This document shows positions 18,357 through 26,744 of a stretch of DNA of 64,000 nt, piece after piece. Source of the DNA: an uncultured Bacteroidia bacterium (GTDB taxonomy: Bacteria > Bacteroidota > Bacteroidia > Bacteroidales > UBA932); contig CADBYT010000008.1 in assembly GCA_902798975.1 (NCBI GenBank), forward strand, positions 62,001 to 126,000. Direction: 5' to 3'. Each line of letters begins with the position of its first letter. Position 1 is the stretch's first letter. Under the pieces are notes generated by a model that was given only the letters and a program-made list of their open reading frames with translations, did no database searches and was not told the origin of the DNA. A program made the position numbers and the translations under genes.

Positions 18357-20009
18357 CTAAAGTTTGAAGGTCAAACCGGCGGTCAGATACGGACTTTTTT
18401 CAACAAATCCCGGGATGCGCTCGATGGCCATTCCGGCCAGGTTTCCGGCCTCGCCCCAAACCGTCCAGCGGGAATCGAGCCGGTACTCGAACGTCACGCC
18501 CAGATTGGCGTACCACGGGATCCAGACACCGTCTCCGGCCAGCGACATGCGCGCGGTGGCGAGCTCCACGAAAGCGCCCGCCCAGATGCGCTTCTCCCAG
18601 TTGTAGCGGCCGTTTACTTCCGCTGTGAAAGCCGGCGGGGCGAAAGCGGCCGACGTACCGTACAGCCGCATGTATTGGTAGCACAGACCGCCGTCTACCT
18701 CCAGGCGCTCGTCGCGCCAGGAAGCGCGGGCCTCGCCGTAAACCGACTTGAAGTCCACCGGCAGCACGCCGTAGATCGAAGCCAGCGGCATGTTGGCATA
18801 GGAGACATAACCGGCCTCGACCGCGTATTGCATGCGGGAGCCGATATGACCCTGGACGCCGCCGAAAATACGAAGGTTCTCCCGGGAAATCGAGGCGGAC
18901 GAACCCGTCATGAAGGAGAAATGGTTGATCTGTTTGACGTCGTAGTGGCTCTGCACTTCCTGTCCGCCGTGCACGCCGGCGAGCAGCTCCAGATTCGCAT
19001 CCTCGATGGACATCCGGGCCAGGACATCCGGAGCCAGAGTGAAACTCTTTCCTTCGCCCAGCTGCGAATAATCGATCCGGAGACCAGCGTCCAGATGGAC
19101 CGGGCCAAGCACGAAGTCCAGATGCGGCTTGACGGAGGCCAGACTGGCCACCCGGTTGCCGCCGAAGAGTTCTCCATAGATCTCACTGAAGCCGTTCAAA
19201 TCGCCCCCGCGCATGCTTTCCAGCTCGAAGGAAGCATCCACCAGAATGCCGTATTTATCCGCGAGGACCGGGCCACCCGACAGCGAAACGAGGATGTTGT
19301 TCTCGCCCGTCAGGCGATTGCCCAGGTCGCCCGTCACACCGCGTTCGGTGGAGTGGCGGAACTGCGCATAGATGTCGTAGTGGAAGTGATTTCCAGGCCG
19401 CACCTGGGACTGCACGCGCCCCGCCGCGACGAAGGAATTGAATCCGGAGCGGAAAGGCGTCGGATTCGCGCCGCCTTCCTTGGCAAAGATGCCTTCGTAG
19501 CCGAAATTATAGGACAGGCGCACCGCCGGGCGCAGGTATTGTCCCCCCACGCTGAGGCGGGCTGACAGGTCATGACCGGGGAAATACCCATCCACGCCGC
19601 GGCGTCGGTAGTTGCCGGCGTAGCCCCCCGCCTCGGCGAACACGCCGATGGCGAAGTCCTCTTCCTGCAGCATCTGCCAGGCCAGTTCGAACTGCGGATG
19701 CAGGCTGTAACCCGCACCGGCCCGCACGAACAACTTATTCCCGTCATACAGGCGCATCTCCGGCCGCACCTTGATCTGGTACGGGGAGAATTCGTACGAG
19801 CCCTTGTAGGGGGTCTCGAAGACCGAATAGTCGAAACGGTAGTCGAAGCGGTACAGCGAGTCCGGGACAAACAACACCGGTCCCTGCTTCTGGAAATCGG
19901 CGAAACGGGTCACATAATCGTTGGTCACCTGCACCGACTGGTTGATATTCTGTGCGGAAAGCGGCGCACAAAGCGCCATCATGGCAATGGCCAAATTGAT
20001 CTTTTTCAT
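18357..20009 (-). CDS. Outer-membrane beta-barrel protein
   Basis: 550 residues with a signal peptide (MKKINLAIAMMALCAPLSAQ). After ~80 residues the chain is a long series of amphipathic strands with aromatic ends (RPAVRLSYNFGYEG, LEVDGGLCYQYMRLYG, WYANLGVTFEYRLDSRW) ending in YLTAGLTFKL, the pattern of an outer-membrane barrel. There is no plug domain or TonB box, so it is not a TonB-dependent receptor. It begins 4 bases after the stop of the large TPR lipid-facing partner gene, so the two are translated from one mRNA and may form one envelope complex. Function unknown. Confidence 0.75.
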   Translation of the reverse strand: MKKINLAIAMMALCAPLSAQNINQSVQVTNDYVTRFADFQKQGPVLFVPDSLYRFDYRFDYSVFETPYKGSYEFSPYQIKVRPEMRLYDGNKLFVRAGAGYSLHPQFELAWQMLQEEDFAIGVFAEAGGYAGNYRRRGVDGYFPGHDLSARLSVGGQYLRPAVRLSYNFGYEGIFAKEGGANPTPFRSGFNSFVAAGRVQSQVRPGNHFHYDIYAQFRHSTERGVTGDLGNRLTGENNILVSLSGGPVLADKYGILVDASFELESMRGGDLNGFSEIYGELFGGNRVASLASVKPHLDFVLGPVHLDAGLRIDYSQLGEGKSFTLAPDVLARMSIEDANLELLAGVHGGQEVQSHYDVKQINHFSFMTGSSASISRENLRIFGGVQGHIGSRMQYAVEAGYVSYANMPLASIYGVLPVDFKSVYGEARASWRDERLEVDGGLCYQYMRLYGTSAAFAPPAFTAEVNGRYNWEKRIWAGAFVELATARMSLAGDGVWIPWYANLGVTFEYRLDSRWTVWGEAGNLAGMAIERIPGFVEKSPYLTAGLTFKL

Positions 20010-20013
20010 ACGC

Positions 20014-22992
20014 TTACTCTTGCATTAACGTGGCGAGACGTTCCAGTCTCATCTTGACGCTGTCGAGGATGTCGTCAGCTCCCTTCCCGGGTTCATAACC
20101 GTCCCGGATGCTCTCGAAGGTGGCCTTGGCCTGGGAGTACTGGCCGCGCTCCGAGAAGGAGTCACCCAGCACGATGTAGGCGCGGGCAAGCCAGTAGGAC
20201 TGGTCGCCGGCATTCTGCGAGAAGGAATAGACCTCTTCGCCCACGGCATCGAAGCGGCCGCTGTCGTAGAGGTTCTGGATCAGCATGTATTCCGATTCGG
20301 CCCCAATGGCCGAGGAAGGATCGACGGCAAGCTGGCGGAACAGCCGGAAGGCCTGCTCGCGGTTCGAGGTGGCCAGGCTGGACTTCGCCTTGACATAGGT
20401 GGCCTCGTCTTTCAGCGCGGCGGACAGCCCCCGCTGCGCGGACACCTCGTCGGCGGCGGCGATGGCCGATGCATAGTCCTTGCTCCGGTAGGCGGAGCGC
20501 ATCATACCCACGCGGGCGGACTGCTTGTTGGCGTCCATCCGGGCCGTGGAGAGCAGTTCCTCATAGCCCTTGTAAGCATTCTGGTAGCGCTCCAGTCCGT
20601 AGGACAGGTCGGCATAGCGCAGGCGCGCCATCTCCGAGAAGGAGTAGGTCGATTCGCCGGAGGCCGCGACAGCGTAATGCTCCACGGCTTTCTCCTTTTC
20701 GCCGATGGCGTTGTAGCATTCGGCGAGGTAGAACTCCGCCTGCGGCCGGTCGGCGCCGCCCGGATAGTCCTCCATGTATTTGCGCAGCGTCGTGGCGGCC
20801 TCCTGGTAGTTGCCGGCCAGGTAGAGCTGCTCGGCCGTGTTGAAGTACATCTTCTCCCGGTCGGCGTCGTTGCGGCTCTGTGCGAGGGAATTCTCTTCCA
20901 CGTATTCCAGGAAGCGCTCCGGATGACGCATGGCCGTGTAGATCGACTCGATGGCCGTCATCGCCTCCCCGGCATAGTCGCTGTTCGGCATCAGGGCCAC
21001 CACCTCCTTGTAGTTCTCCAGGGCGGATTCGTAGTCGGACATGTTGCGGTACACCATGCCCAGACCGATCAGCGCCCGTGCCACGTAGGTATTATCCTTC
21101 GTATTGCGGCGCAGCCGCGTGAAGGAGCGGACGGCGTCGTTGTTGTTGCCCATATCCATCTGGGCGCGGCCCAGCTCGTAGAGCGCCTCGTCATAGAGCG
21201 GCACGCCGGGCGTGGCGTCCTCGATGTGCAGCAGCGTGGAAACCTTGCGGCGCTTGTCGCCGGACAGGCCGTACGCCACCGCCTGCTGGTAGTAAGGATA
21301 GATGTCGTCCGGCGTGAAGAACTCCGTCAGCACCTTCTGGTAGGACGCGATGGCGGCCTTGTAGTCCTTGCGGGCGAAGTCGCAGTCCGCCCGGCGGTTC
21401 ATCGCATCCTCCCGCGCCAGCCTGTCGCCCGAAGCCACGTAGCTGTCGAACCAGCGGGCGGCGTTGGCGTAATCGCCCGCCTTGAAATAGCTGTAACCGA
21501 CATTATACGGCAGCAGGCGGCCTTCGTCCATGCCGTCCAGCGCAGCCGCGTTGTACAGTTCGTTGAAGATGGTCCGCGCCTCGGGGAAATTGCCCGCGCG
21601 GTAGTTGGATTCGCCCATCCAGTAACGCGAGAACTGGTTCAGGCGGTCCGTCCGCGGGACGTAATAGGCCGTGGCCCGGAAGAACGGGATCGCGTCGCGG
21701 TAGGCGCCGCTCGAGAAAAGCTGTTCGCCCCGCAGGAAATTCGCCTTGGTGTAGTTGTTCCGCATGTCGGGCGTCAGCTCCTCGATGTTGTCGTAGGCCT
21801 CCACCGCACCGGCATAGTCCTTGTCCACCAGGGCTGCCAGGGCCATGTAGCCGTAGATCATGTCGCCGCGCGCCCGGGTGGACCAGCGCTCGATGTAGCG
21901 TGCAAAACCCGACGTATCCTTGTTCAGGTCGAAGAGCAGCTTGGCGTAGTTGAACGCCGCGTCCTCGGTGATCTGGGGATCGAAGTCCACGGAGGCGGCT
22001 TCGTTGAATGACCCCAGCGCGGAGATCTGGTCATGCGTGCGCATGTAGGAATTGGCCATCAGGTAGTTGGCCACCTGTCCCAGCGAATCCGCCCGGCTGC
22101 CCATCTGCAGGAAGTTCTCGATGGCACCGGCATAATCGTCCACGGAGTAGAGCACCGTACCGGCGTAGAAATAGTCCTTGCGGTTCATCCCCTCGTGCGA
22201 GAGGTCCTCGTAGTATTCGCGGGCCTTCTCCGTATCCCCCTTGATCAGGTAGGACTCAGACAGGGCACGCGCCACGCGTTCGCGGCGGCTCTCCGGGAGG
22301 GATTCGTAGATGCGCGTGCCTTCGCGGATCACGAAGTCGTAGTTCTTCTGGTTGAATTCGCAGTCGACGATGTAGAAATCCGTCAGCGCCTCGAAGCGCG
22401 GGTCGGCGGAAGCCAGCCAGAAATTGGCCTCGGCCTCGGCGAACTGCTTGTTCTCATACAGCATGATGCCGGTAAAATAGCGTCCCGGCGCCGTGTATTC
22501 CGACTGCGGGAGCGACTCCAGCAGGGTGAAGAAACGTGCCGCTTCCGTGTAATGGCCCAGGCTGAACGCGGAAAATCCGCATTTGAAGATATACTCCGGA
22601 ATGTCCTCCTGCGCCAGGTCCTCCGAGCTCACGAACGAGAACTCGGCCGCCGCCTGCTGGTATTTCTCCTGATCGAATAGGATGCGGCCCTGTTCGAATC
22701 GCAGTACGCCGGACATGCGTGAAGAGGGATAGCGCAACTGATAGGCGGAAAGCTCTTCGGAGCAGGTCTCCGTCTGCATCTTCAAGGCGCAGAGCACCTC
22801 GTATGCATCGCTCAGCGGGTCGTCGGGCATGGCCGCGAAACGGATCCGGGCCTGTTCGTACAGACCGTTCTCGTAGAGGCGCATCGCCTGCCGCCAGGTG
22901 CGCGGGCTGACGGTGGGCGCCGCCGCCATTCCGACAGCGAAAACCGCAAGCGCGAGCAGGGTGGTCACCGATGATTTCAGTCTCATAGACAT
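20014..22992 (-). CDS. Large periplasmic tetratricopeptide repeat protein
   Basis: 992 residues from the ATG at 22992, chosen because GGAAAAGA lies just upstream, a -7 box is at 23010-23017, and a signal peptide follows (VTTLLALAVFAVGMAAA). Nearly the whole mature chain is TPR helices, recognisable as repeated A-x-x-x-F/Y and W/L-G-x-x-Y patterns (e.g. AEFYLAECYNAIGEKEKAVEHY, AFFNYAKLLFDLN-type units). Such proteins are scaffolds for envelope complexes. The barrel protein gene follows after 4 bases. I see no catalytic motif. Confidence 0.85.
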   Translation of the reverse strand: MSMRLKSSVTTLLALAVFAVGMAAAPTVSPRTWRQAMRLYENGLYEQARIRFAAMPDDPLSDAYEVLCALKMQTETCSEELSAYQLRYPSSRMSGVLRFEQGRILFDQEKYQQAAAEFSFVSSEDLAQEDIPEYIFKCGFSAFSLGHYTEAARFFTLLESLPQSEYTAPGRYFTGIMLYENKQFAEAEANFWLASADPRFEALTDFYIVDCEFNQKNYDFVIREGTRIYESLPESRRERVARALSESYLIKGDTEKAREYYEDLSHEGMNRKDYFYAGTVLYSVDDYAGAIENFLQMGSRADSLGQVANYLMANSYMRTHDQISALGSFNEAASVDFDPQITEDAAFNYAKLLFDLNKDTSGFARYIERWSTRARGDMIYGYMALAALVDKDYAGAVEAYDNIEELTPDMRNNYTKANFLRGEQLFSSGAYRDAIPFFRATAYYVPRTDRLNQFSRYWMGESNYRAGNFPEARTIFNELYNAAALDGMDEGRLLPYNVGYSYFKAGDYANAARWFDSYVASGDRLAREDAMNRRADCDFARKDYKAAIASYQKVLTEFFTPDDIYPYYQQAVAYGLSGDKRRKVSTLLHIEDATPGVPLYDEALYELGRAQMDMGNNNDAVRSFTRLRRNTKDNTYVARALIGLGMVYRNMSDYESALENYKEVVALMPNSDYAGEAMTAIESIYTAMRHPERFLEYVEENSLAQSRNDADREKMYFNTAEQLYLAGNYQEAATTLRKYMEDYPGGADRPQAEFYLAECYNAIGEKEKAVEHYAVAASGESTYSFSEMARLRYADLSYGLERYQNAYKGYEELLSTARMDANKQSARVGMMRSAYRSKDYASAIAAADEVSAQRGLSAALKDEATYVKAKSSLATSNREQAFRLFRQLAVDPSSAIGAESEYMLIQNLYDSGRFDAVGEEVYSFSQNAGDQSYWLARAYIVLGDSFSERGQYSQAKATFESIRDGYEPGKGADDILDSVKMRLERLATLMQE

Positions 22993-23009
22993 ATTCTTTT
23001 CCAAGTTTA

Positions 23010-23017
23010 CAAATTTA
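23010..23017 (-). promoter_or_regulatory. -7 box of the TPR-barrel operon
   Basis: TAAATTTG on the minus strand, 17 bases upstream of the TPR start. Confidence 0.55.
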
Positions 23018-23030
23018 CTCATTTTTGCGC

Positions 23031-23038
23031 TATATTTG
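23031..23038 (+). promoter_or_regulatory. -7 box of the ftsE-nth gene
   Basis: TATATTTG on the plus strand, 30 bases upstream of the start at 23069, divergent from the TPR promoter. Confidence 0.6.
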
Positions 23039-23068
23039 TAGGGTTCATCCAACTTTTTCACCGGATTT

Positions 23069-24379
23069 ATGGAAGAAAACAGCACCCCGCTCATCTCCTT
23101 CTCCGATGCGGACATCCGCGGAGGAGATGTGACCGTCATCTATGGTCTTGACATGCAGGTCTATCCGGGCCAGATCGTATACATCGTCGGCAAGGTCGGC
23201 AGCGGCAAGACCTCCATTTTCCGGGCCATCACGGCCGAGCACAAGCTTCTCAAAGGGGCCGGACAGGTCTGCGGGTACGACCTGACGAAGATCCGTGCAA
23301 AAGACATTCCTTACCTGCGCCGCAAGATCGGCGTCGTCTTCCAGGATTTCCAGTTGCTGATGGACCGCAGCGTCGAGGAAAACCTCCTGTTCGTGCTGAA
23401 AGCCACGGGCTGGAAGGACGCCTCCGCCATCCGCAAGCGCATCGACGAGGTGCTTGAGGCCGTGGGCATGACCACAAAGGCCCACAAGATGCCTCACCAG
23501 CTCTCCGGTGGCGAGCAGCAGCGCATCGCCATCGCGCGCGCCATCCTCAACAACCCCGCCCTCATCCTGGCCGACGAGCCTACCGGCAACCTCGACGAGG
23601 AGACGGCCGAGGGCATCCTGCAGCTGCTCCAGCAGATCAACCGCGAGCAGGGCACGGCCATCGTGATGGTCACGCACAACCGCAGCATCTGCCAGCGCTA
23701 CCCGGGCCGCGTCTTCGAGCGAATCCTGCAAGGAGATTTCATGATGACGCTGAAGCAGCGCTACGACGGCATCCTCGGCTATTTCCGGGACAATGTCCCC
23801 ATCGCCGAGTCCGAACTGCATTTCGACTCCCCCTACCAGCTGCTGGTGGCCGTAATGCTGTCGGCCCAGTGTACCGACAAGCGGGTCAACATGACCACGC
23901 CCGCCCTTTTCTCCGCCTACCCCACCCCGGAGGCGCTTGCAGCGGCTTCCTTCGAGGATGTATTTGAGCTGATCCGCTCCATCTCCTATCCCAACAGCAA
24001 GGCCAAGCACCTGATCGGCATGGCGCAGAAGCTGATGGCCGAATTCGGCGGACAGGTCCCCACGGACATCGACGCGCTGATGACGCTGCCCGGCGTGGGT
24101 CGCAAGACGGCCAATGTGGTCGCGTCCATCACCTGGGGCGAACCGGTCATCGCCGTGGACACGCACGTCTTCCGCGTGGCGCGGCGCCTGGGACTCTCCC
24201 GCGGCACGACGCCCCGCGCCGTGGAGCTGGATCTCGAACGGCACACCCCAGCGGAACTCCGCCCCATCGCCCACCACTGGCTCATCCTCCACGGCCGCTA
24301 CGTCTGCACCGCCCTGAAACCCCACTGCAGCGACTGCCCCCTCACCGCCTGGTGCAAGGAGTACGGGAACAGGCAGTAG
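23069..24379 (+). CDS. FtsE-type ABC ATPase fused in frame to endonuclease III
   Basis: 436 residues in one open frame. Residues 1-224 are FtsE: Walker A GKVGSGKT (41-48), LSGGEQQR (145-152), [12 protein letters not shown] (166-177), H-loop His203; FtsE with FtsX controls wall hydrolases at division. Residues 225-436 are a complete endonuclease III (Nth): helix-hairpin-helix LPGVGRKTA with catalytic Lys346, Asp364 in VDTHV, and a 4Fe-4S loop Cys413-X6-Cys420-X2-Cys423-X5-Cys429. FtsE lacks its usual last residues and stop. A strong Shine-Dalgarno AAGGAG sits 6 bases before ATG 23741, so Nth could also be made separately. No ftsX is nearby. Confidence 0.9.
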   Translation: MEENSTPLISFSDADIRGGDVTVIYGLDMQVYPGQIVYIVGKVGSGKTSIFRAITAEHKLLKGAGQVCGYDLTKIRAKDIPYLRRKIGVVFQDFQLLMDRSVEENLLFVLKATGWKDASAIRKRIDEVLEAVGMTTKAHKMPHQLSGGEQQRIAIARAILNNPALILADEPTGNLDEETAEGILQLLQQINREQGTAIVMVTHNRSICQRYPGRVFERILQGDFMMTLKQRYDGILGYFRDNVPIAESELHFDSPYQLLVAVMLSAQCTDKRVNMTTPALFSAYPTPEALAAASFEDVFELIRSISYPNSKAKHLIGMAQKLMAEFGGQVPTDIDALMTLPGVGRKTANVVASITWGEPVIAVDTHVFRVARRLGLSRGTTPRAVELDLERHTPAELRPIAHHWLILHGRYVCTALKPHCSDCPLTAWCKEYGNRQ

Positions 24380-24402
24380 CCGGTTCCTTCCTCCCCATCG
24401 GC

Positions 24403-24512
24403 TTGCGAGCTATAAATAGCTGATTGATTGGTAGATAAAAAATATACTACCCCGGTTTTCGGGGTAGTATATTTGTGTAAAGAGTTGGAGTTTAGTTAGT
24501 TCCAGCTCACAG
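24403..24512 (-). repeat. 110-bp element with terminal inverted repeats, copy 1
   Basis: On the minus strand it starts CTGTGAGCT and ends AGCTCGCAA, an imperfect terminal inverted repeat. In the centre TACTACCCC pairs with GGGGTAGTA around a GAAAAC loop, followed in the minus direction by a T-run, which makes an intrinsic terminator. The second copy at 29569-29679 is roughly 90% identical and inverted. This copy abuts the stop codon of the gene at 24513 with no spacer. Confidence 0.85.
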
Positions 24513-24983
24513 CTATTTCTTTCCGCCCAGGATGCCGCCCAACAGGGAGCCTGCGGCTTTGCCAAGCAGGCCGCCGCCGGCGGTACCGGAAGAGCCTTTG
24601 AGCGAGAGGATGATATCGTTCAGGTCCACATCGCCGTCTCCGTCGCGGTCCTGGATGAAGCCGGAAAGTTTGCTCATCACCTGCGGGATGAGGCCGGAGA
24701 GGGTGCCGTTGAGGGCGCTGCCCAGGTTGAGCTTGCTCAGGACATTGGTATTGAACAGGTTGCCAGCCAGTTTCGTGATCGGACTGGAGGCTGCGTTGGC
24801 CTTGCCGGTGAACAGGGCGGAAATCGCGTCGAGACCGCCGGGCTGAGCGGCCGTCTGCGTGAGGCTGCCGAGCACGGAAGAGGACATGCCGTTGAGAACC
24901 TGGTTCCGGGATGCGGCCGGAATCTGCACGCCGCCGGTGAGGGATTTCACCTGCTGTGCAATCAAATCGCTAATCATTGCCAT
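24513..24983 (-). CDS. DUF937/YidB-like protein with an EF-hand-type loop
   Basis: 156 residues, rich in Gly, Ala, Ser and Leu. The N-terminus (DLIAQQVKSLTG...RNQVLNGMSSSVLGSL) and the repeated small helices resemble the DUF937/YidB group. Residues near 112-124 read DRDGDGDVDLNDI, a canonical calcium-binding loop as in EF-hands and dockerins. The C-terminus is GGLLGKAAGSLLGGILGGKK. There is no signal peptide. It lies 18 bases downstream of the phosphohexomutase start region on the same strand, so it is probably co-transcribed with it. The function is unknown. The stop codon touches the 110-bp element, whose hairpin should terminate the transcript. Confidence 0.65.
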   Translation of the reverse strand: MAMISDLIAQQVKSLTGGVQIPAASRNQVLNGMSSSVLGSLTQTAAQPGGLDAISALFTGKANAASSPITKLAGNLFNTNVLSKLNLGSALNGTLSGLIPQVMSKLSGFIQDRDGDGDVDLNDIILSLKGSSGTAGGGLLGKAAGSLLGGILGGKK

Positions 24984-25001
24984 GGTATACGGAATTAAGG
25001 A

Positions 25002-26666
25002 TTATTCACAAAACTGTTTCTTCAGGGCCGCGATCTTGTCGTCGGCGTCGTTGCCCTTGGCGCCGAAGTAGAATTTGATCTTGGGCTCGGTGCCGGACGG
25101 GCGTACGGACACGACGTCGCCTGCCGCGTCGAAGAACTGCAGCACGTTGGAGGACGGCTGGCCCGTCTTCTCCGGCTCGAGGTAGTCGATCACCTGCGTG
25201 ACCGGCGAGCCGCAGAGCTCCTTGGGCGGGTTGCTGCGCAGGTTCACCATCATCTGCTGGATCTCGCGGGCACCGGAGATACCCTTGCGGACCACGGACA
25301 CGAGACCTTCCTTGCGGTAGCCGTATTCCTTGTAGATGCGCTGCATCAGCTGGTAGAGCGAGAGGCCCTGCTCTTTGGCCCAGGCGGCGCATTCGGCCAC
25401 CATCATCGCGGCCACCTGCGCGTCTTTGTCGCGGACGAACATGCCCACGTTGAAGCCGTAGCTCTCTTCGCCGCCGCAGATGAATTCGCCGCCTTCCGCC
25501 TCCTGGCGCTTGACCACTTCGGCGATGTACTTGAAGCCCGTAAGGACATTGTACACCGGCACGCCGAAACTCTTGCAGATGTCGGTGATCAGTTCGGTGG
25601 TGACGATGGTCTTGACCACGTACTTGCCTTTGCCGAGCTTGCCCAGGTCTTTCCAGCGCTTGAGGATGTAGTAGGTCAGCATGGCGGCCGTCTGGTTGCC
25701 GTTGAACAGCACCATCTTGCCTTCGTCGTCGCGTACGGCGATGCCGAGGCGGTCGGCGTCCGGGTCGGAGCCCATCACGAGGTCGGCGCCGGTCGCGTCA
25801 GCCTTGTCGAGGGCCATCTTGAGGGCGGCGGGCTCTTCGGGATTCGGGGAGACGACCGTCGGGAAGTTGCCGTCGGAGACGTCCTGGTCGGGGACGTGGA
25901 TGATATTCTTGAAGCCTTTGCGCTTGAGAATCTCAGGAATCATGCGGACACCGCAGCCGTGCAGCGGGGTGTAGACGATCTTGAGGTCGCCGTGCTTTTC
26001 GCAGAGCTCCGGGCTCAGGCTCAGCGATAGCAGGTCGGAGAGGTATTTCTCGTCCACGTCGGCGCCCATCGCTTCGACCTCGCCGCAGCGCAGACCGGCC
26101 TGGAACTTGACCATGGACGGGTCGGTGATCTTGGCCACTTCCGCCACGATGTCCTTGTCCACGGGCGAGGTCACCTGGCCGCCGTCGGACCAGCTCACCT
26201 TGTAGCCGTTGTATTCTTTGGGGTTGTGGGAGGCGGTGATCATGACGCCGGCCACGGCACCTTTCAGGCGCACCGCGTAGCTCATTTCGGGCGTCGGGCG
26301 GATGTTGTCGAAGATGTAGACGTGGATGCCGTTGGCGGACAGGACGTCGGCCGTGATGCGGGCGAATTCTTTGCTGTTGTTGCGGGAGTCGTAGGAGATG
26401 ACCACCTTGGGGTCGTCGTCCTTGCAGTGGGACAGGATGTAGTTCGCGAGGCCCTGGGTGGCCATGCCTACCGTGTAGCGGTTCATGCGGTTGGTGCCTA
26501 CGCCCATGATGCCGCGGAGGCCGCCGGTGCCGAATTCAAGGTTCTTGTAGAATGCGTCTTCGAAGCCTGCAGGGTCATTGGCCCGGAGTTGCTGGATCTT
26601 GATCTTGGTTTCCTGGTCGAAGTCACCGTCGAGCCAGGCTTGAGCTTTCTGTTCAAATTCTTTCAT
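25002..26666 (-). CDS. Phospho-sugar mutase (phosphoglucomutase/phosphomannomutase)
   Basis: 554 residues from the ATG at 26666 (MKEFEQKAQAWLDGDFD, the family start; the longer frame runs into the promoter). Four-domain alpha-D-phosphohexomutase: GTGGLRGIMGVGTNRMN at the front, active serine loop MITASHNPKEYNGYKV, metal loop GSDPDADRLGI, sugar loop CGGEESYGFNVG, and phosphate loop RPSGTEPKIKFYFG. The enzyme interconverts hexose 1- and 6-phosphates. Its length and motifs match the large PgcA-type enzymes rather than GlmM. Glucose versus mannose specificity is not clear. A -7 box is at 26701-26708. Confidence 0.92.
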   Translation of the reverse strand: MKEFEQKAQAWLDGDFDQETKIKIQQLRANDPAGFEDAFYKNLEFGTGGLRGIMGVGTNRMNRYTVGMATQGLANYILSHCKDDDPKVVISYDSRNNSKEFARITADVLSANGIHVYIFDNIRPTPEMSYAVRLKGAVAGVMITASHNPKEYNGYKVSWSDGGQVTSPVDKDIVAEVAKITDPSMVKFQAGLRCGEVEAMGADVDEKYLSDLLSLSLSPELCEKHGDLKIVYTPLHGCGVRMIPEILKRKGFKNIIHVPDQDVSDGNFPTVVSPNPEEPAALKMALDKADATGADLVMGSDPDADRLGIAVRDDEGKMVLFNGNQTAAMLTYYILKRWKDLGKLGKGKYVVKTIVTTELITDICKSFGVPVYNVLTGFKYIAEVVKRQEAEGGEFICGGEESYGFNVGMFVRDKDAQVAAMMVAECAAWAKEQGLSLYQLMQRIYKEYGYRKEGLVSVVRKGISGAREIQQMMVNLRSNPPKELCGSPVTQVIDYLEPEKTGQPSSNVLQFFDAAGDVVSVRPSGTEPKIKFYFGAKGNDADDKIAALKKQFCE

Positions 26667-26700
26667 GTGGTTATGGTTTTGCTGTTGTTTTCGAATCAAA

Positions 26701-26708
26701 CAAATATA
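26701..26708 (-). promoter_or_regulatory. -7 box of the phospho-sugar mutase gene
   Basis: TATATTTG on the minus strand, 34 bases upstream of the start at 26666. Confidence 0.6.
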
Positions 26709-26731
26709 AGAATAATTCGTTGAAAAGTGTT

Positions 26732-26739
26732 TATTTTTG
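26732..26739 (+). promoter_or_regulatory. -7 box of the THUMP-like methyltransferase gene
   Basis: TATTTTTG on the plus strand, ending only 5 bases before the ATG at 26745, so the mRNA would be almost leaderless. Confidence 0.5.
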
Positions 26740-26744
26740 TGCTG

